64,000 bases of DNA, taken from the NCBI RefSeq assembly GCF_026278345.1, contig NZ_CP111085.1:880001-944000 (forward strand), read 5' to 3'. The DNA comes from Tellurirhabdus rosea. GTDB lineage: Bacteria; Bacteroidota; Bacteroidia; Cytophagales; Spirosomataceae. Below are positions 9,123 to 17,424 of this stretch, piece after piece. How positions within the stretch are numbered: the first letter of the stretch is position 1; the number at the start of each line of letters is the position of its first letter. Both the position numbers and the translations under genes were made by a program. The notes below the pieces were generated by a model. The model was not told the DNA's origin. It ran no database searches and saw only the letters and a program-made list of their open reading frames with translations.

Positions 9123-10052
9123 TCAGATGACGACGGTAAAGAGCGGCTTGGCGGCTTCTTTTTCCTCGGACGGCAGATGCAGGTAGAGCAGGTCATGCAC
9201 ATTGACCCGAATCAGGTTCGACAGCTGGTTCAGCGGCAGGTCGTTGCGGTCTACGCCAAAGGGGTCTTCAATCTCCTCTCCCAGAATTTCCAGGCCGATC
9301 AGCATGTACGACGTAATCATGACGACGGGAACGGCTACGTACCCGTATTCTTCCAGGAGCGTAAACGGAAGAATCAGGATGTAGACCATGATCAGGAACT
9401 TGATCAGGTAGCTGTACGAAAACGGAATGGGCGTGTTTTTGATCCGTTCGCAGATACCGGCCACGTTCAGTAATTCGCCCACAAAGCCATTCAGATTGAT
9501 CGATTGCGCATCGGTGATGACACCGGCCCGGTAAAGCTGTTCCAGCCGCAGCCGCAGTTGCGCCACCACCGCCCCGGGCTGGTGTTCGATGAGGGGAAGC
9601 ATCTGGTTGGGAACAACGTCGAGATCCTCGATTCCCTCGGGTACCGGATTGTTGCGCAGGGTGTTGGTCAACGCAAAAGCAAAATTGGAGATGCCGCGGG
9701 CAAAGAACCGCCGGTTGGCGTCGTCGTCTTCGGGCAGAATGCCGCTCAGGAGAGCGGCCAGATTCCGGCTGGTGTTGATGAGTGATCCCCAGGCCTTTCG
9801 ACCCTCGTAAAAGCGGTCATAAGCCGTGTTGGTCCGGTACACCAGCAGCAGGCTCAGCAGAATTCCCAGTGCCGAAAAATATTCCGTCGGGGTCCGGGAC
9901 AGCTTCAGGTCCAGAAAACGAAATTCGACGACAGCAATGATCGTCACATAAAGCCCGGCGATAAGCACTCCTTTCAGAATGGAGCGGGCCGAGTCGCCGG
10001 TGTGAAAATACCAGATGCATTTCCACCAATCTTCCTTCTTATATAAAATCAT
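9123..10052 (-). CDS. Bestrophin-family (UPF0187) channel protein
   Basis: 309 residues, the usual length for bacterial bestrophin homologues, which are pentameric membrane ion channels. Family features: an N-terminal motif with two adjacent Trp (KKEDWWKCIWYFHTGDSA), hydrophobic helices about 25-60, the segment LLVYRTNTAYDRFYEGRKAW about 70-90, and paired helices about 205-250. Ion selectivity cannot be told from sequence. It is monocistronic, between the rhodanese gene (convergent) and dapF (same strand, 144 bp away). Confidence 0.9.
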   Translation of the reverse strand: MILYKKEDWWKCIWYFHTGDSARSILKGVLIAGLYVTIIAVVEFRFLDLKLSRTPTEYFSALGILLSLLLVYRTNTAYDRFYEGRKAWGSLINTSRNLAALLSGILPEDDDANRRFFARGISNFAFALTNTLRNNPVPEGIEDLDVVPNQMLPLIEHQPGAVVAQLRLRLEQLYRAGVITDAQSINLNGFVGELLNVAGICERIKNTPIPFSYSYLIKFLIMVYILILPFTLLEEYGYVAVPVVMITSYMLIGLEILGEEIEDPFGVDRNDLPLNQLSNLIRVNVHDLLYLHLPSEEKEAAKPLFTVVI

Positions 10053-10196
10053 ACGCGTTGAGCAAACCGGATGATGTCACAACATCCAATTTGTACAACT
10101 GCTGAAAACGGCAAATGGTTGTCACCCGCGGGGCCACTTCGGTAAGTTAAAGTACCCTGACCCCGCTCTCCGGATACCGGGAGGAATGACCCGGTT

Positions 10197-10958
10197 TTAC
10201 AGACGTCCTTCAAAAACCCGCACGGCCGGACCGGTCAGGTAGATGTTGGCAAACGAATCCCCGGCGTTTTCGAACGAAACGCGCAGGTCGCCGCCCAGGG
10301 TCCGGATGCTGACCGGGCTGCTCATGCCCAGTTGCCGATGCGCCACCAGTGCCGCGGCCGTGACGCCCGTTCCGCAGGAATACGTTTCGTCCTCGACGCC
10401 CCGCTCGTAAGTCCGCACAAACAGCGCATTTCCGCCGATGGGCTGCATAAAGTTGGCGTTGGTGCCGCCGGGCGCAAAAGCGTCCGCGTACCGGATTTGC
10501 CGCCCCTCGCCCACAACGTCCAGGGATTCCACGTCCTCGACCAGTTTGACCACATGCGGCGAACCGGTGTTCAGAAAGGCGTAGGCGGGCTGGAGCGCAA
10601 AGTCCGACACCTGCCCCATTTTCAGGGCGATTTCCGATTCCGTCGCCGTGGCTTCGTGCTCACCATCGACCGCCAGAAAACGGGTGTGCGTCTCAAAGAG
10701 ACCCAGATCGTGCGCAAACCGGACGATGCAGCGACCGCCGTTGCCGCACATGCTGCCTTCGGCCCCATCGGCATTGTAATACACCATCCGGAAGTCGTAG
10801 TTCGGGTGATTCTGGAGCAGAATCAGTCCGTCGGCGCCGATGCCGAAGCGGCGGTGGCACAGCCGGGCGATTTCGGCCTGGGAGGCGGCAAACGTCCCCG
10901 CCCGGTCGTCGATCAGGATAAAGTCGTTGCCCGTGCCCTGGTATTTGAAGAAAGTCAT
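10197..10958 (-). CDS. dapF: Diaminopimelate epimerase
   Basis: Converts LL- to meso-diaminopimelate for lysine and peptidoglycan synthesis. 253 residues from MTFFKYQGTGNDFILID. Both catalytic cysteines are visible: Cys71 in MCGNGGRC and Cys195 in YSCGTG. I chose 10958 because the upstream 44 in-frame codons run into an inverted repeat and have no DapF similarity. A perfect TAnnTTTG box (TAACTTTG) sits at 10962-10969, only 3 bp before this ATG, which would make a transcript from it nearly leaderless. It lies downstream of rplS on the same strand, separated by a large hairpin. Confidence 0.96.
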   Translation of the reverse strand: MTFFKYQGTGNDFILIDDRAGTFAASQAEIARLCHRRFGIGADGLILLQNHPNYDFRMVYYNADGAEGSMCGNGGRCIVRFAHDLGLFETHTRFLAVDGEHEATATESEIALKMGQVSDFALQPAYAFLNTGSPHVVKLVEDVESLDVVGEGRQIRYADAFAPGGTNANFMQPIGGNALFVRTYERGVEDETYSCGTGVTAAALVAHRQLGMSSPVSIRTLGGDLRVSFENAGDSFANIYLTGPAVRVFEGRL

Positions 10959-10961
10959 AAA

Positions 10962-10969
10962 CAAAGTTA
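10962..10969 (-). promoter_or_regulatory. TAnnTTTG box immediately upstream of dapF
   Basis: TAACTTTG on the minus strand, a perfect match to the Bacteroidota -7 consensus. The nearest TTG upstream is at a spacing of about 15 bp, shorter than the usual 19-21, so this may be a chance match. Confidence 0.3.
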
Positions 10970-10977
10970 TAAAAGCC

Positions 10978-11094
10978 GTAAGTACAAAAGCGGTCCGCCG
11001 CCGCGGTCGTAAGTCGTAAATGCGCCGCCTCAATTCAAAGCTAGCGGAGCACTTACGACTTACGACCGCGGCGGCGGACCGCTTTTGCACTTAC
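10978..11094. repeat. Long hairpin between rplS and dapF (heptad-word family)
   Basis: Arms 10978-11021 and 11051-11094 are 44 bp long and complementary with two mismatches. The outer words contain CGTAAGT-type repeats and the middle of each arm is GC-rich. The inner stem is GCGCCGC / GCGGAGC with a 15-nt loop. The right core GCGGAGC (11044-11050) is shared with the hairpins at 21.5, 25.1 and 34.2 kb. As RNA it would be a very strong hairpin after the rplS stop codon. Confidence 0.85.
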
Positions 11095-11103
11095 AATTCC
11101 TTT

Positions 11104-11472
11104 TTACGCTGTTGCTTTCGGCTTACGCTCTTTGATACGAGCGGCTTTGCCCTGACGACCACGGAGGTAGAACAGGCGAGCGCGACGGACTTTACCAAGG
11201 CGAACCACTTCGATTTTCTCGATGTTCGGGGACAGGATCGGGAAGATACGCTCTACGCCGACACCGTTGGAAATTTTACGAACCGTGAAGGTTTCGCCGT
11301 TGGTGTTCGGGTTGCGGCGTTGCATCACCGTGCCCTGATAAACCTGAATCCGTTCTTTATTGCCTTCGCGGATTTTGACGTGTACATTGATCGTGTCACC
11401 CGCTTGAAACTGCGGGAAATCTGCCCGACGACCGGCGTTCTGGGCTTCGACCAGTTTAATGAGCTCGCTCAT
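11104..11472 (-). CDS. rplS: 50S ribosomal protein L19
   Basis: 122 residues from [19 protein letters not shown]. Contains the L19 signature stretch [17 protein letters not shown] and [21 protein letters not shown] in two adjoining parts. L19 sits at the interface of the large and small subunits. I used the ATG at 11472; an upstream ATG would add 12 residues ([12 protein letters not shown]) not seen in L19. Its promoter box is at 11517-11524. No trmD or rimM gene lies next to it here. Confidence 0.97.
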   Translation of the reverse strand: MSELIKLVEAQNAGRRADFPQFQAGDTINVHVKIREGNKERIQVYQGTVMQRRNPNTNGETFTVRKISNGVGVERIFPILSPNIEKIEVVRLGKVRRARLFYLRGRQGKAARIKERKPKATA

Positions 11473-11516
11473 GACTGTATTATATTGTCGAGGTGTAATT
11501 ATTGCCAAATGAGCCG

Positions 11517-11524
11517 CAAAGATA
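11517..11524 (-). promoter_or_regulatory. -7 promoter box for rplS
   Basis: TATCTTTG on the minus strand is a perfect TAnnTTTG match, 44 bp upstream of the rplS ATG. The -33 region is T-rich but lacks an exact TTG. Confidence 0.6.
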
Positions 11525-11637
11525 GTGATATGTCTCCAGATTATAAAAATATGCTTTAAATAAATTCCCGGCAGCGCAATAGATTGCTCCGTGTTTCGGT
11601 TTTTATCTATTTGGAATGACGGTATGGTTTAGAGGGC

Positions 11638-11764
11638 TGGATGGCTAAATGTTTGAATGGCTGAGCCGCATCCAGCCCTTTAAAACCATTCAACCATCAA
11701 ACCATTCGACCATTCAATCATTCAGCCATCGAACCCTTCAACCATCCACCCATTCAACCATCCA
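11638..11764. repeat. Octamer-word array with inverted partner, upstream of nnrDE
   Basis: 11685-11764 is ten successive degenerate octamers with consensus ACCATTCA, in perfect 8-bp register. On the left, 11638-11661 holds three octamers in the opposite orientation (TGGATGGC, TAAATGTT, TGAATGGC). The spacer contains TGAGCCGCATCCAGCCC, which can pair with GGGCTGGAT at 11634-11642. The array ends 21 bp before the nnrDE start codon, so it is in that gene's leader. Confidence 0.8.
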
Positions 11765-11785
11765 AACTAACCCTTCATCTCTTTC

Positions 11786-13285
11786 ATGAAAATCCTCTCC
11801 GTCGAACAGATTCGTGCGCTTGACCAGTACACCATTGAACACGAGCCGATTGCCCCGATCAACCTCATGGAACGGGCCGCCCAGGCTTTTGTGGAATGGT
11901 TCACCGAACGGTTCGACACGTCCCGCCCGGTCAAAATCTTCTGTGGGCTGGGCAACAACGGAGGCGACGGACTGGCGATTGCCCGGCTGCTGATTCAACT
12001 GGAGTACTCGGTTCAGGCGTTTATTGTCCGCTACGCGCCGCGTGAGTCGGAAGACTGCATGCATAACCACCGGCGGCTCAAACTCCTGACGACCATCGGG
12101 TACATCGAACAGGAGAAAGAAATGCCCGTTATTCGCCCGAACGAGATCGTCATCGACGCAATTCTGGGTTCCGGCCTCTCCCGACCGGCGGAGGGCATCA
12201 TCCGGACCGTCATCGAGGCGATGAATTTCAGCCCGGCAATGGTCATCTCCGTGGACATTGCCAGCGGCCTGTATTCCGACGCTCCGACGCCGCTTAACGC
12301 CATCGCGGTGGAGCCCGACCAGACCGTAACGTTCCAACTGCCGAAACTGGCCTTTATGCAGCCGTCCAACAGCCGGTTTGTGGGCGAATGGCATTCCGTA
12401 GACATCGGGCTCAGCCGCACCTTTATCGACCGCCAGAAGACGCCGTTTTACTACACCACCGAAAAGGAAATCCGCCACCTGCTGCGCCGCCGCGACCGAT
12501 TCGCGCACAAGGGCACGTTTGGCCACGCGCTGCTGCTGGCGGGAAGTTACGGCAAGATCGGAGCGGCGGTGCTGGCCTCCCGGGCCTGCCTGCGTTCGGG
12601 AGTCGGACTTCTGACGGTCCACGTCCCCCACTGCGGCTATCCAATTCTGCAAACTGCCGTCCCCGAAGCCATGTGCCTGCCCGACGACAACGCGGAAGTG
12701 CTCACCGGCTTCAGCCGGGTAATGGGCGAGGACTGGGGCGCTTATTCGGCGGTCGGCATCGGACCCGGAATAGGAAAATTCCCGGAAACGCTGGGGGTAG
12801 TCCGCAACCTGCTGGACCGCGCCCGGAAGCCCGTCGTCATTGACGCCGACGCCCTGAATCTGCTGGGCGAAAACCGGGATTTGCTGGGCAAACTGCCTCA
12901 AAACAGCATTCTGACGCCGCATCCGAGGGAGTTTGAGCGCCTGACGCGCCGCTGGAATAACGATTACGAAAAGCTGACGCTGCTGCGGGAATTTGCCAAG
13001 AAACACCAGGTAATTGTTGTACTCAAGGGGGCACATACCGCCATTGCGCTTCCCGACGGCAGTGTGCACTTCAATTCCACCGGCAATCCGGGCATGAGCA
13101 CCGGCGGCTCGGGCGATGTGCTGACGGGAATTCTGACGGCGCTGCTCGCCCAGGGATACGACCCCGTGGAGGCCGCCGTACTGGGCGTCTACCAGCACGG
13201 AGCGGCGGGAGACCGGGCCGCCCAGCGGTTCGGACAAACCGCTATCACCGCCCAGGACATAGCCGAATCCCTCCGCTGGGAATAG
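11786..13285 (+). CDS. nnr: Bifunctional NAD(P)H-hydrate epimerase / ADP-dependent dehydratase
   Basis: Repairs hydrated NAD(P)H. 499 residues, the normal size for the fusion. The N-terminal epimerase half (about 1-215) has FCGLGNNGGDGLAIARLL near 53-70 and VSVDIASGL. The C-terminal dehydratase half (about 230-499) has the ribokinase-like ending TGNPGMSTGGSGDVLTGI near 428-445, with VVIDADALNLL and KGAHTAI earlier. Both active sites look intact. It is monocistronic and ends before a strong terminator. An octamer repeat array occupies its leader. Confidence 0.96.
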   Translation: MKILSVEQIRALDQYTIEHEPIAPINLMERAAQAFVEWFTERFDTSRPVKIFCGLGNNGGDGLAIARLLIQLEYSVQAFIVRYAPRESEDCMHNHRRLKLLTTIGYIEQEKEMPVIRPNEIVIDAILGSGLSRPAEGIIRTVIEAMNFSPAMVISVDIASGLYSDAPTPLNAIAVEPDQTVTFQLPKLAFMQPSNSRFVGEWHSVDIGLSRTFIDRQKTPFYYTTEKEIRHLLRRRDRFAHKGTFGHALLLAGSYGKIGAAVLASRACLRSGVGLLTVHVPHCGYPILQTAVPEAMCLPDDNAEVLTGFSRVMGEDWGAYSAVGIGPGIGKFPETLGVVRNLLDRARKPVVIDADALNLLGENRDLLGKLPQNSILTPHPREFERLTRRWNNDYEKLTLLREFAKKHQVIVVLKGAHTAIALPDGSVHFNSTGNPGMSTGGSGDVLTGILTALLAQGYDPVEAAVLGVYQHGAAGDRAAQRFGQTAITAQDIAESLRWE

Positions 13286-13330
13286 TTTGATTATCAGACA
13301 GAACCCGGTCTTATAGGGTAAAAAAGCTGT

Positions 13331-13385
13331 AGAAATAAGCCCCGGCGCTGTGGAAAAAATTCTACAGTGCCGGGGCTTATTTCTT
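13331..13385 (+). terminator. Terminator after nnrDE
   Basis: Long stem AGAAATAAGCCCCGGC / GCCGGGGCTTATTTCT with one unpaired base per side before a further CTGT/ACAG pairing, and a 12-nt loop. Some 45 bp after the stop codon. Confidence 0.8.
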
Positions 13386-13713
13386 AGGAAAAATCCTTTC
13401 CCGCTTACCGTTTAAAAAGAAGTATAGATTACAAAAGCCTCATACATAATCCAGAAGCGGGAACGCCCGAAAAACGGAGAAAACGGCTGCGTGCTGGAAC
13501 AGTTGTTGACATTACGAAAAAGGAATCAGCAAGGCTCCGCAAAACTGTGGTTATCTGACCACCTTCTTTGTTCCCAAGGGCTGCTCCGGGTACCGCTCAG
13601 CGACGATTTGTATCGTACAATCCCCTGAAATTCATAATACGTAAAAATACGCTGGTGCCATCTGGCTTTTGCACCGACCTTTGTAACCGTAATCTACACC
13701 AACAACCGAAACA
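13386..13713. other. 328-bp stretch without a recognised gene
   Basis: No open frame of note, no repeat and no clear TAnnTTTG box. It probably contains the promoter of the 54-residue membrane protein that starts at 13714. Confidence 0.3.
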
Positions 13714-13878
13714 ATGAAAAACGCCGTTCAAAACAACTGGAGAGTATCGCGTTCGCACCGTCGCTTCCGTTTCGATCTGGATCAAATTTCCTTCATGGGC
13801 GTCCTGACCGCTCTGATTTTCATTTATATTCTTTTCCACTTCATCTACCCGATGATCTCCAAAGGGCTGCTGTGGTAA
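13714..13878 (+). CDS. Small single-pass membrane protein
   Basis: 54 codons: MKNAVQNNWRVSRSHRRFR, a polar and basic lead, then one clear transmembrane helix (ISFMGVLTALIFIYILFHFI, about 27-46) and a short tail ending GLLW. The basic residues before the helix predict a cytoplasmic N-terminus. No family recognised. It converges on the 3' end of feoB, 21 bp away. Unlike the FeoB-associated small proteins of other Bacteroidota it has no cysteines and is on the opposite strand, so a link to iron transport is not supported. Confidence 0.55.
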   Translation: MKNAVQNNWRVSRSHRRFRFDLDQISFMGVLTALIFIYILFHFIYPMISKGLLW

Positions 13879-13899
13879 AGTAAGTAACCTTCCTCTTTT

Positions 13900-16020
13900 T
13901 TACTTCAACAGCTGGTAGACCAGAAAAGCGGACAGATAGGCCAGTGCCGACATGTAAACCAGTTGCACGGCCGGCCATTTCCAGCTTTTCGTTTCCCGGT
14001 AAACCGTCGCCAGGGTGCTCATGCACATCATGGCAAACACGTAGAAGATTAGCAGCGAAAAGGCCAGTGCCGGGGTGTACATAGCCCCGCCCGTGTCGGG
14101 GTTCTTTTCGTTGCGGAGTTTTTCCTTGATGGTGGCATTGTTTTCGTCGCCGTCGCCCCCCCCAATGCTGTAAATGGTCACAATCGTTCCGACGAATACT
14201 TCGCGGGCCGCAAACGAGGACAACAGCGCAATGCCAATTTTCCAATCATACCCCAAAGGCCGGATGGCTGGCTCGATCAGGTGTCCGAACCGGCCGGCGT
14301 ACGAGGCTTCGAGCCGGGCAGCCGCTACCTGGTTATCAATGACCTCCGCCTGCTGGCCCGTCAGATTCTGACGCACCTCTTTTTCTGCCTGTTCCAGGCT
14401 GTCGCCGGGTCCGTAGGAAGCCAGTACCCAGAGGATGATCGATATGGCGACGATGATCCGCCCGGCTTCCCAGATGAATGACCGGACGCTTTCCCAGACC
14501 GTCAGGCCGACGTGGTTCCAGCGGGGCATCTTGTAGGTCGGCAGTTCCATGACAAACAGGCTCCGCTCCCGGGCTTTGATGATTTTCTTGAACACGTACG
14601 CCGCCACCAGGGCCGAACCCAGCCCCAGCAGATACAGGCCCATCAACACCAGTCCCTGCAGATTGAACAGGCCCAGAATCGTTTCTTCCGGCACCACCAG
14701 CGCCACCAGAATGGTGTAAATTGGCAGGCGGGCCGAGCAACTCATCAGAGGCGTCACCAGAATGGTAATCAGTCGTTCGCGCCAGGAACCGATGGCCCGG
14801 GTTGCCATAATGGCCGGAACGGCGCAGGCAACGCCCGAAATCAGCGGGACGACACTTCGCCCGTTCAGACCGAATTTGCGCATGATGCGGTCCATCAGCA
14901 CCATCACCCTGGACATGTATCCGGATTCTTCCAGAATAGCCACCAGCAGAAACAGGAACGCGATCTGCGGGGCAAAGACCAGGACCCCGCCGATACCCGC
15001 CAGAATGCCGTCGGTCAGCAGGTCGGTCAGCGGGCCTGCCGGAAGGGTTTCGTGCAGCCATTCGTTCAGGGCGGCCATGCCCCCGTCGATGGCGTCCATC
15101 GGAATCGACGCCCAGGCGAAGACGGCCTGAAAGATGAGGAACATGATACTTCCAAAAAGCACATACCCCCAAATTGGATGCAGCAGAAAACGATCGAGCT
15201 TCTGGCTCCAGGTCGGCTGGTCCAGCGGACGGCGGTCAACGACCGCATCTTTCACTACGTGGCGAATGCGTTTGTAGCGTTCGATGGTTTCGTGGGCCTG
15301 AAAGGGCTGTTCGGCAAAGCTGTGCTTTTCGATCAGTTTGTCGAGTCCCTGCCGCTGCGGAACGTCAAGAAACGAAAATCCGTCGTGCTGGATGATGTAC
15401 TGGAGCGCCAGGTAATTGTTGGCAAGTTTGTACTGGCTTTTAACGTCGGTCAGCAGGCCGTTGAGATCTTCGGCGGGGTCGTAAAAAAGAGCAGCGACCG
15501 GTTCGGGCTGAGCCAGTTGCTGCAAAACGGCATTTTTGAGCAGATCCAGCCCCTCGCCAACGCGGGCGTTGATTTTCACCACGGCAACCCCCAGCCGCAT
15601 AGCCAGCGTCACGGCGTTGACTTCCTGGTGGTGCTGCCGGGCCACGTCGAGCATGTTCAGCGCCAGAATGACGGGAACACCCAGGTCGGCCACCTGCGTG
15701 AAAAGCAGTAAATTTCGGTGGAGGTTGGAAGCGTCGGCCACCACGACCGCCACGTCGGGATAATCCGGATGAGCGGGGTTGGCCAGAATGTCGGTTACGA
15801 TCCGCTCGTCGGCCGATTTGGGGTAGATGCTGTAGACCCCCGGCAGGTCAACGACCGTCGCGGTGACGGCACCGCTGAGGGCTACCGTGCCCGATTTTTT
15901 ATCGACGGTGACCCCCGGGAAGTTGCCCACTTTCTGCCGGAGGCCGGTCAGGTGGTTGAACAACGACGATTTCCCGGCGTTCGGGTTGCCGATAAGCGCT
16001 ATGACAGGATTTGATTTCAA
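13900..16020 (-). CDS. feoB: Ferrous iron transport protein B
   Basis: Fe(II) uptake across the inner membrane. 706 residues. The N-terminal G domain shows G1 (GNPNAGKSSLF, 11-21), the G2 region around VDKKSG, G3 DLPGVYSI and G4 NMLD. The rest is the membrane domain with two Gate-type segments (RVMVLMDRIMRKFGLNGRS region; CSARLPIYTILVALVVP). Usual FeoB length is about 700-770 residues, so this is complete. feoA lies upstream on the same strand (89-bp gap), making a feoAB operon. Confidence 0.97.
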   Translation of the reverse strand: MKSNPVIALIGNPNAGKSSLFNHLTGLRQKVGNFPGVTVDKKSGTVALSGAVTATVVDLPGVYSIYPKSADERIVTDILANPAHPDYPDVAVVVADASNLHRNLLLFTQVADLGVPVILALNMLDVARQHHQEVNAVTLAMRLGVAVVKINARVGEGLDLLKNAVLQQLAQPEPVAALFYDPAEDLNGLLTDVKSQYKLANNYLALQYIIQHDGFSFLDVPQRQGLDKLIEKHSFAEQPFQAHETIERYKRIRHVVKDAVVDRRPLDQPTWSQKLDRFLLHPIWGYVLFGSIMFLIFQAVFAWASIPMDAIDGGMAALNEWLHETLPAGPLTDLLTDGILAGIGGVLVFAPQIAFLFLLVAILEESGYMSRVMVLMDRIMRKFGLNGRSVVPLISGVACAVPAIMATRAIGSWRERLITILVTPLMSCSARLPIYTILVALVVPEETILGLFNLQGLVLMGLYLLGLGSALVAAYVFKKIIKARERSLFVMELPTYKMPRWNHVGLTVWESVRSFIWEAGRIIVAISIILWVLASYGPGDSLEQAEKEVRQNLTGQQAEVIDNQVAAARLEASYAGRFGHLIEPAIRPLGYDWKIGIALLSSFAAREVFVGTIVTIYSIGGGDGDENNATIKEKLRNEKNPDTGGAMYTPALAFSLLIFYVFAMMCMSTLATVYRETKSWKWPAVQLVYMSALAYLSAFLVYQLLK

Positions 16021-16109
16021 TTCGATCGTCAGGAATGTCGGCTACCGTCAGGCAGGGTCAGAAGTCGTTACAAACTTTTCCTGACATACAGGGCCCTGCC
16101 CAACCACAC

Positions 16110-16334
16110 TTACTCAACCAGAATCGTCGCAGCTTCCGATTTCCGCATCGAGAGGCAGTAGCCGGACACGTTCAGACAAATGGGGTCGCCAAGGGGAGCT
16201 TTGCAGTGCAGGCAAACTTCCGCACCGGGCAGACAGCCCATTTCCAGCAGTTTCAGCGACATCCACTGGTCACTAAACGCTTTAATGACTGCCTTTTCCC
16301 CAATTTTCAGGTCTGCTACGCTACGGTTGCTCAT
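16110..16334 (-). CDS. feoA: Ferrous iron transport protein A
   Basis: 74-residue SH3-like FeoA protein: MSNRSVADLKIGEKAVIKAF, then LLEMGCLPGAEVCLHCKAPL and the closing MRKSEAATILVE. It is a small cytosolic partner of FeoB. I start at 16334, as the longer reading frame upstream runs through promoter sequence and has no FeoA similarity. A good Bacteroidota promoter lies at 16453-16483. Expression is expected to respond to iron, but I could not point to a convincing Fur box. Confidence 0.93.
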   Translation of the reverse strand: MSNRSVADLKIGEKAVIKAFSDQWMSLKLLEMGCLPGAEVCLHCKAPLGDPICLNVSGYCLSMRKSEAATILVE

Positions 16335-16452
16335 TGCGCGGTGCCGCTTATTTAGATTCAATAAAAATAACGCAAGTTTACGGACCGCAGTTCGCTTTTC
16401 CAATAAAAGCGGCGAAAAAAACAACCGGGCTGGACGGTCCGTTTGATAACGA

Positions 16453-16483
16453 CAAAAGTAGTTTGGCATGCACAGAAGGCCAA
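16453..16483 (-). promoter_or_regulatory. Promoter of feoAB
   Basis: Minus strand: TTG at 16481-16483, 20-bp spacer, TACTTTTG at 16453-16460. This matches the Bacteroidota pattern TTG-N19/21-TAnnTTTG. It predicts a 5' leader of about 110 nt before feoA. Confidence 0.65.
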
Positions 16484-16562
16484 TAACCTTATTTAGACCA
16501 GCTAAATGATTTTTGTCACCAAAAAAGCCGGACCGCATCAACCGGAACTGGGGTTTGTGTCG

Positions 16563-16570
16563 TAATTTTG
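16563..16570 (+). promoter_or_regulatory. Candidate -7 box for the ccm operon
   Basis: TAATTTTG matches TAnnTTTG 70 bp before the ccmB start. There is no exact TTG at the right spacing upstream, so the call is tentative. Confidence 0.4.
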
Positions 16571-16640
16571 TGAAATAATTAAGATAACGCGGGCCGCAGC
16601 GGGCGTCAGTTCGTCCGGTTATGGCCAACGGCAGTGCAGC

Positions 16641-17306
16641 ATGCTGAAACAGATTGGAGTTTTGATGGAGAAGGAGTTCCGGCTGGAGTGGCGGCAACGC
16701 TACGCCCTGAACGGGATTCTGCTGTACATTGTCAGTACGGTGTTTGTCTGCTACCTGTGTTTTAGTATGCGCCGCAACCAGCTCACGCCGATGGTCTGGA
16801 ACGCGTTGTTTTGGATTATTCTGCTGTTTACGGCCATCAACGCCATTGCTAAAAGCTTTGTGCAGGAACGGGCCGGACGGTTGCTGTACTACTATACCCT
16901 GGCGAGTCCCCAGCAGATTATTGTCTCGAAAATCCTGTACAATACGGTGCTGATGCTCGGTCTGGCGGCGCTGGGTTTTATCGTGTACGCCTTTGTACTG
17001 GGCAATCCGGTGCAGGACCTGCTCCTGTTTGTGGCCAACCTGCTGCTCGGGGCGCTGGGCTTTGCCGCCACGCTGACCCTGATTGCCGGTATTGCCTCCA
17101 AAGCCGAAAACAGCGCGACGCTGATGGCCGTGCTGAGCTTTCCGGTGGTGCTTCCTCTGTTGCTTATGCTGATTCGGGTGTCAAAAAATGCACTTGACGG
17201 CCTTGACCGTAGCGTAAGTACCGACGAAATCCTGACCTTGCTGGCGATTGATGCCATCGTGCTGGCGGTTTCGTGGATGCTGTTTCCGTTTTTGTGGCGG
17301 AGCTAG
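16641..17306 (+). CDS. ccmB: Heme exporter membrane protein CcmB
   Basis: 221-residue inner-membrane protein of the Ccm cytochrome c maturation system, normally the permease partner of the CcmA ATPase. Begins MLKQIGVLMEKEFRLEWRQR, as in CcmB; the segment KSFVQERAGRLLYYYTLASP is typical, followed by four or five further hydrophobic helices. Length matches E. coli CcmB (220). No ccmA gene is next to it. It is divergent from feoA and followed by a 118-bp gap with four palindromes before ccmC. Confidence 0.92.
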   Translation: MLKQIGVLMEKEFRLEWRQRYALNGILLYIVSTVFVCYLCFSMRRNQLTPMVWNALFWIILLFTAINAIAKSFVQERAGRLLYYYTLASPQQIIVSKILYNTVLMLGLAALGFIVYAFVLGNPVQDLLLFVANLLLGALGFAATLTLIAGIASKAENSATLMAVLSFPVVLPLLLMLIRVSKNALDGLDRSVSTDEILTLLAIDAIVLAVSWMLFPFLWRS

Positions 17307-17312
17307 GTGTAC

Positions 17313-17420
17313 CAACGGCTTAAAACCCGTTAGGGAGTATCAATGGGCTTCAGCCCGTTGCCAGAAGAAATAAAACGGGCATCAGCCCGCGGATACAAAA
17401 CAACGGGCTGAAGCCCGTCG
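17313..17420. repeat. Four 20-bp palindromic units between ccmB and ccmC
   Basis: Units at 17313-17332, 17341-17360, 17373-17392 and 17401-17420; the last reads CAACGGGCTGAAGCCCGTCG. Start-to-start spacings are 28, 32 and 28 bp. Each can fold as a short hairpin. The last ends four bases before the ccmC start codon, where the ribosome would bind. The palindrome ACGGGCTGAAGCCCGT is a common dispersed repeat in Bacteroidota and some other phyla. Confidence 0.85.
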
Positions 17421-17424
17421 ATAC

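Noticed and set aside
11685-11764. CRISPR-like regular repeat
   Set aside because: Octamers are directly adjacent with no spacers, repeats are far too short and no cas genes are present.
11738-13237. 499-codon frame antisense to nnr
   Set aside because: It mirrors a gene with two intact catalytic domains and begins in the octamer array; no protein features.
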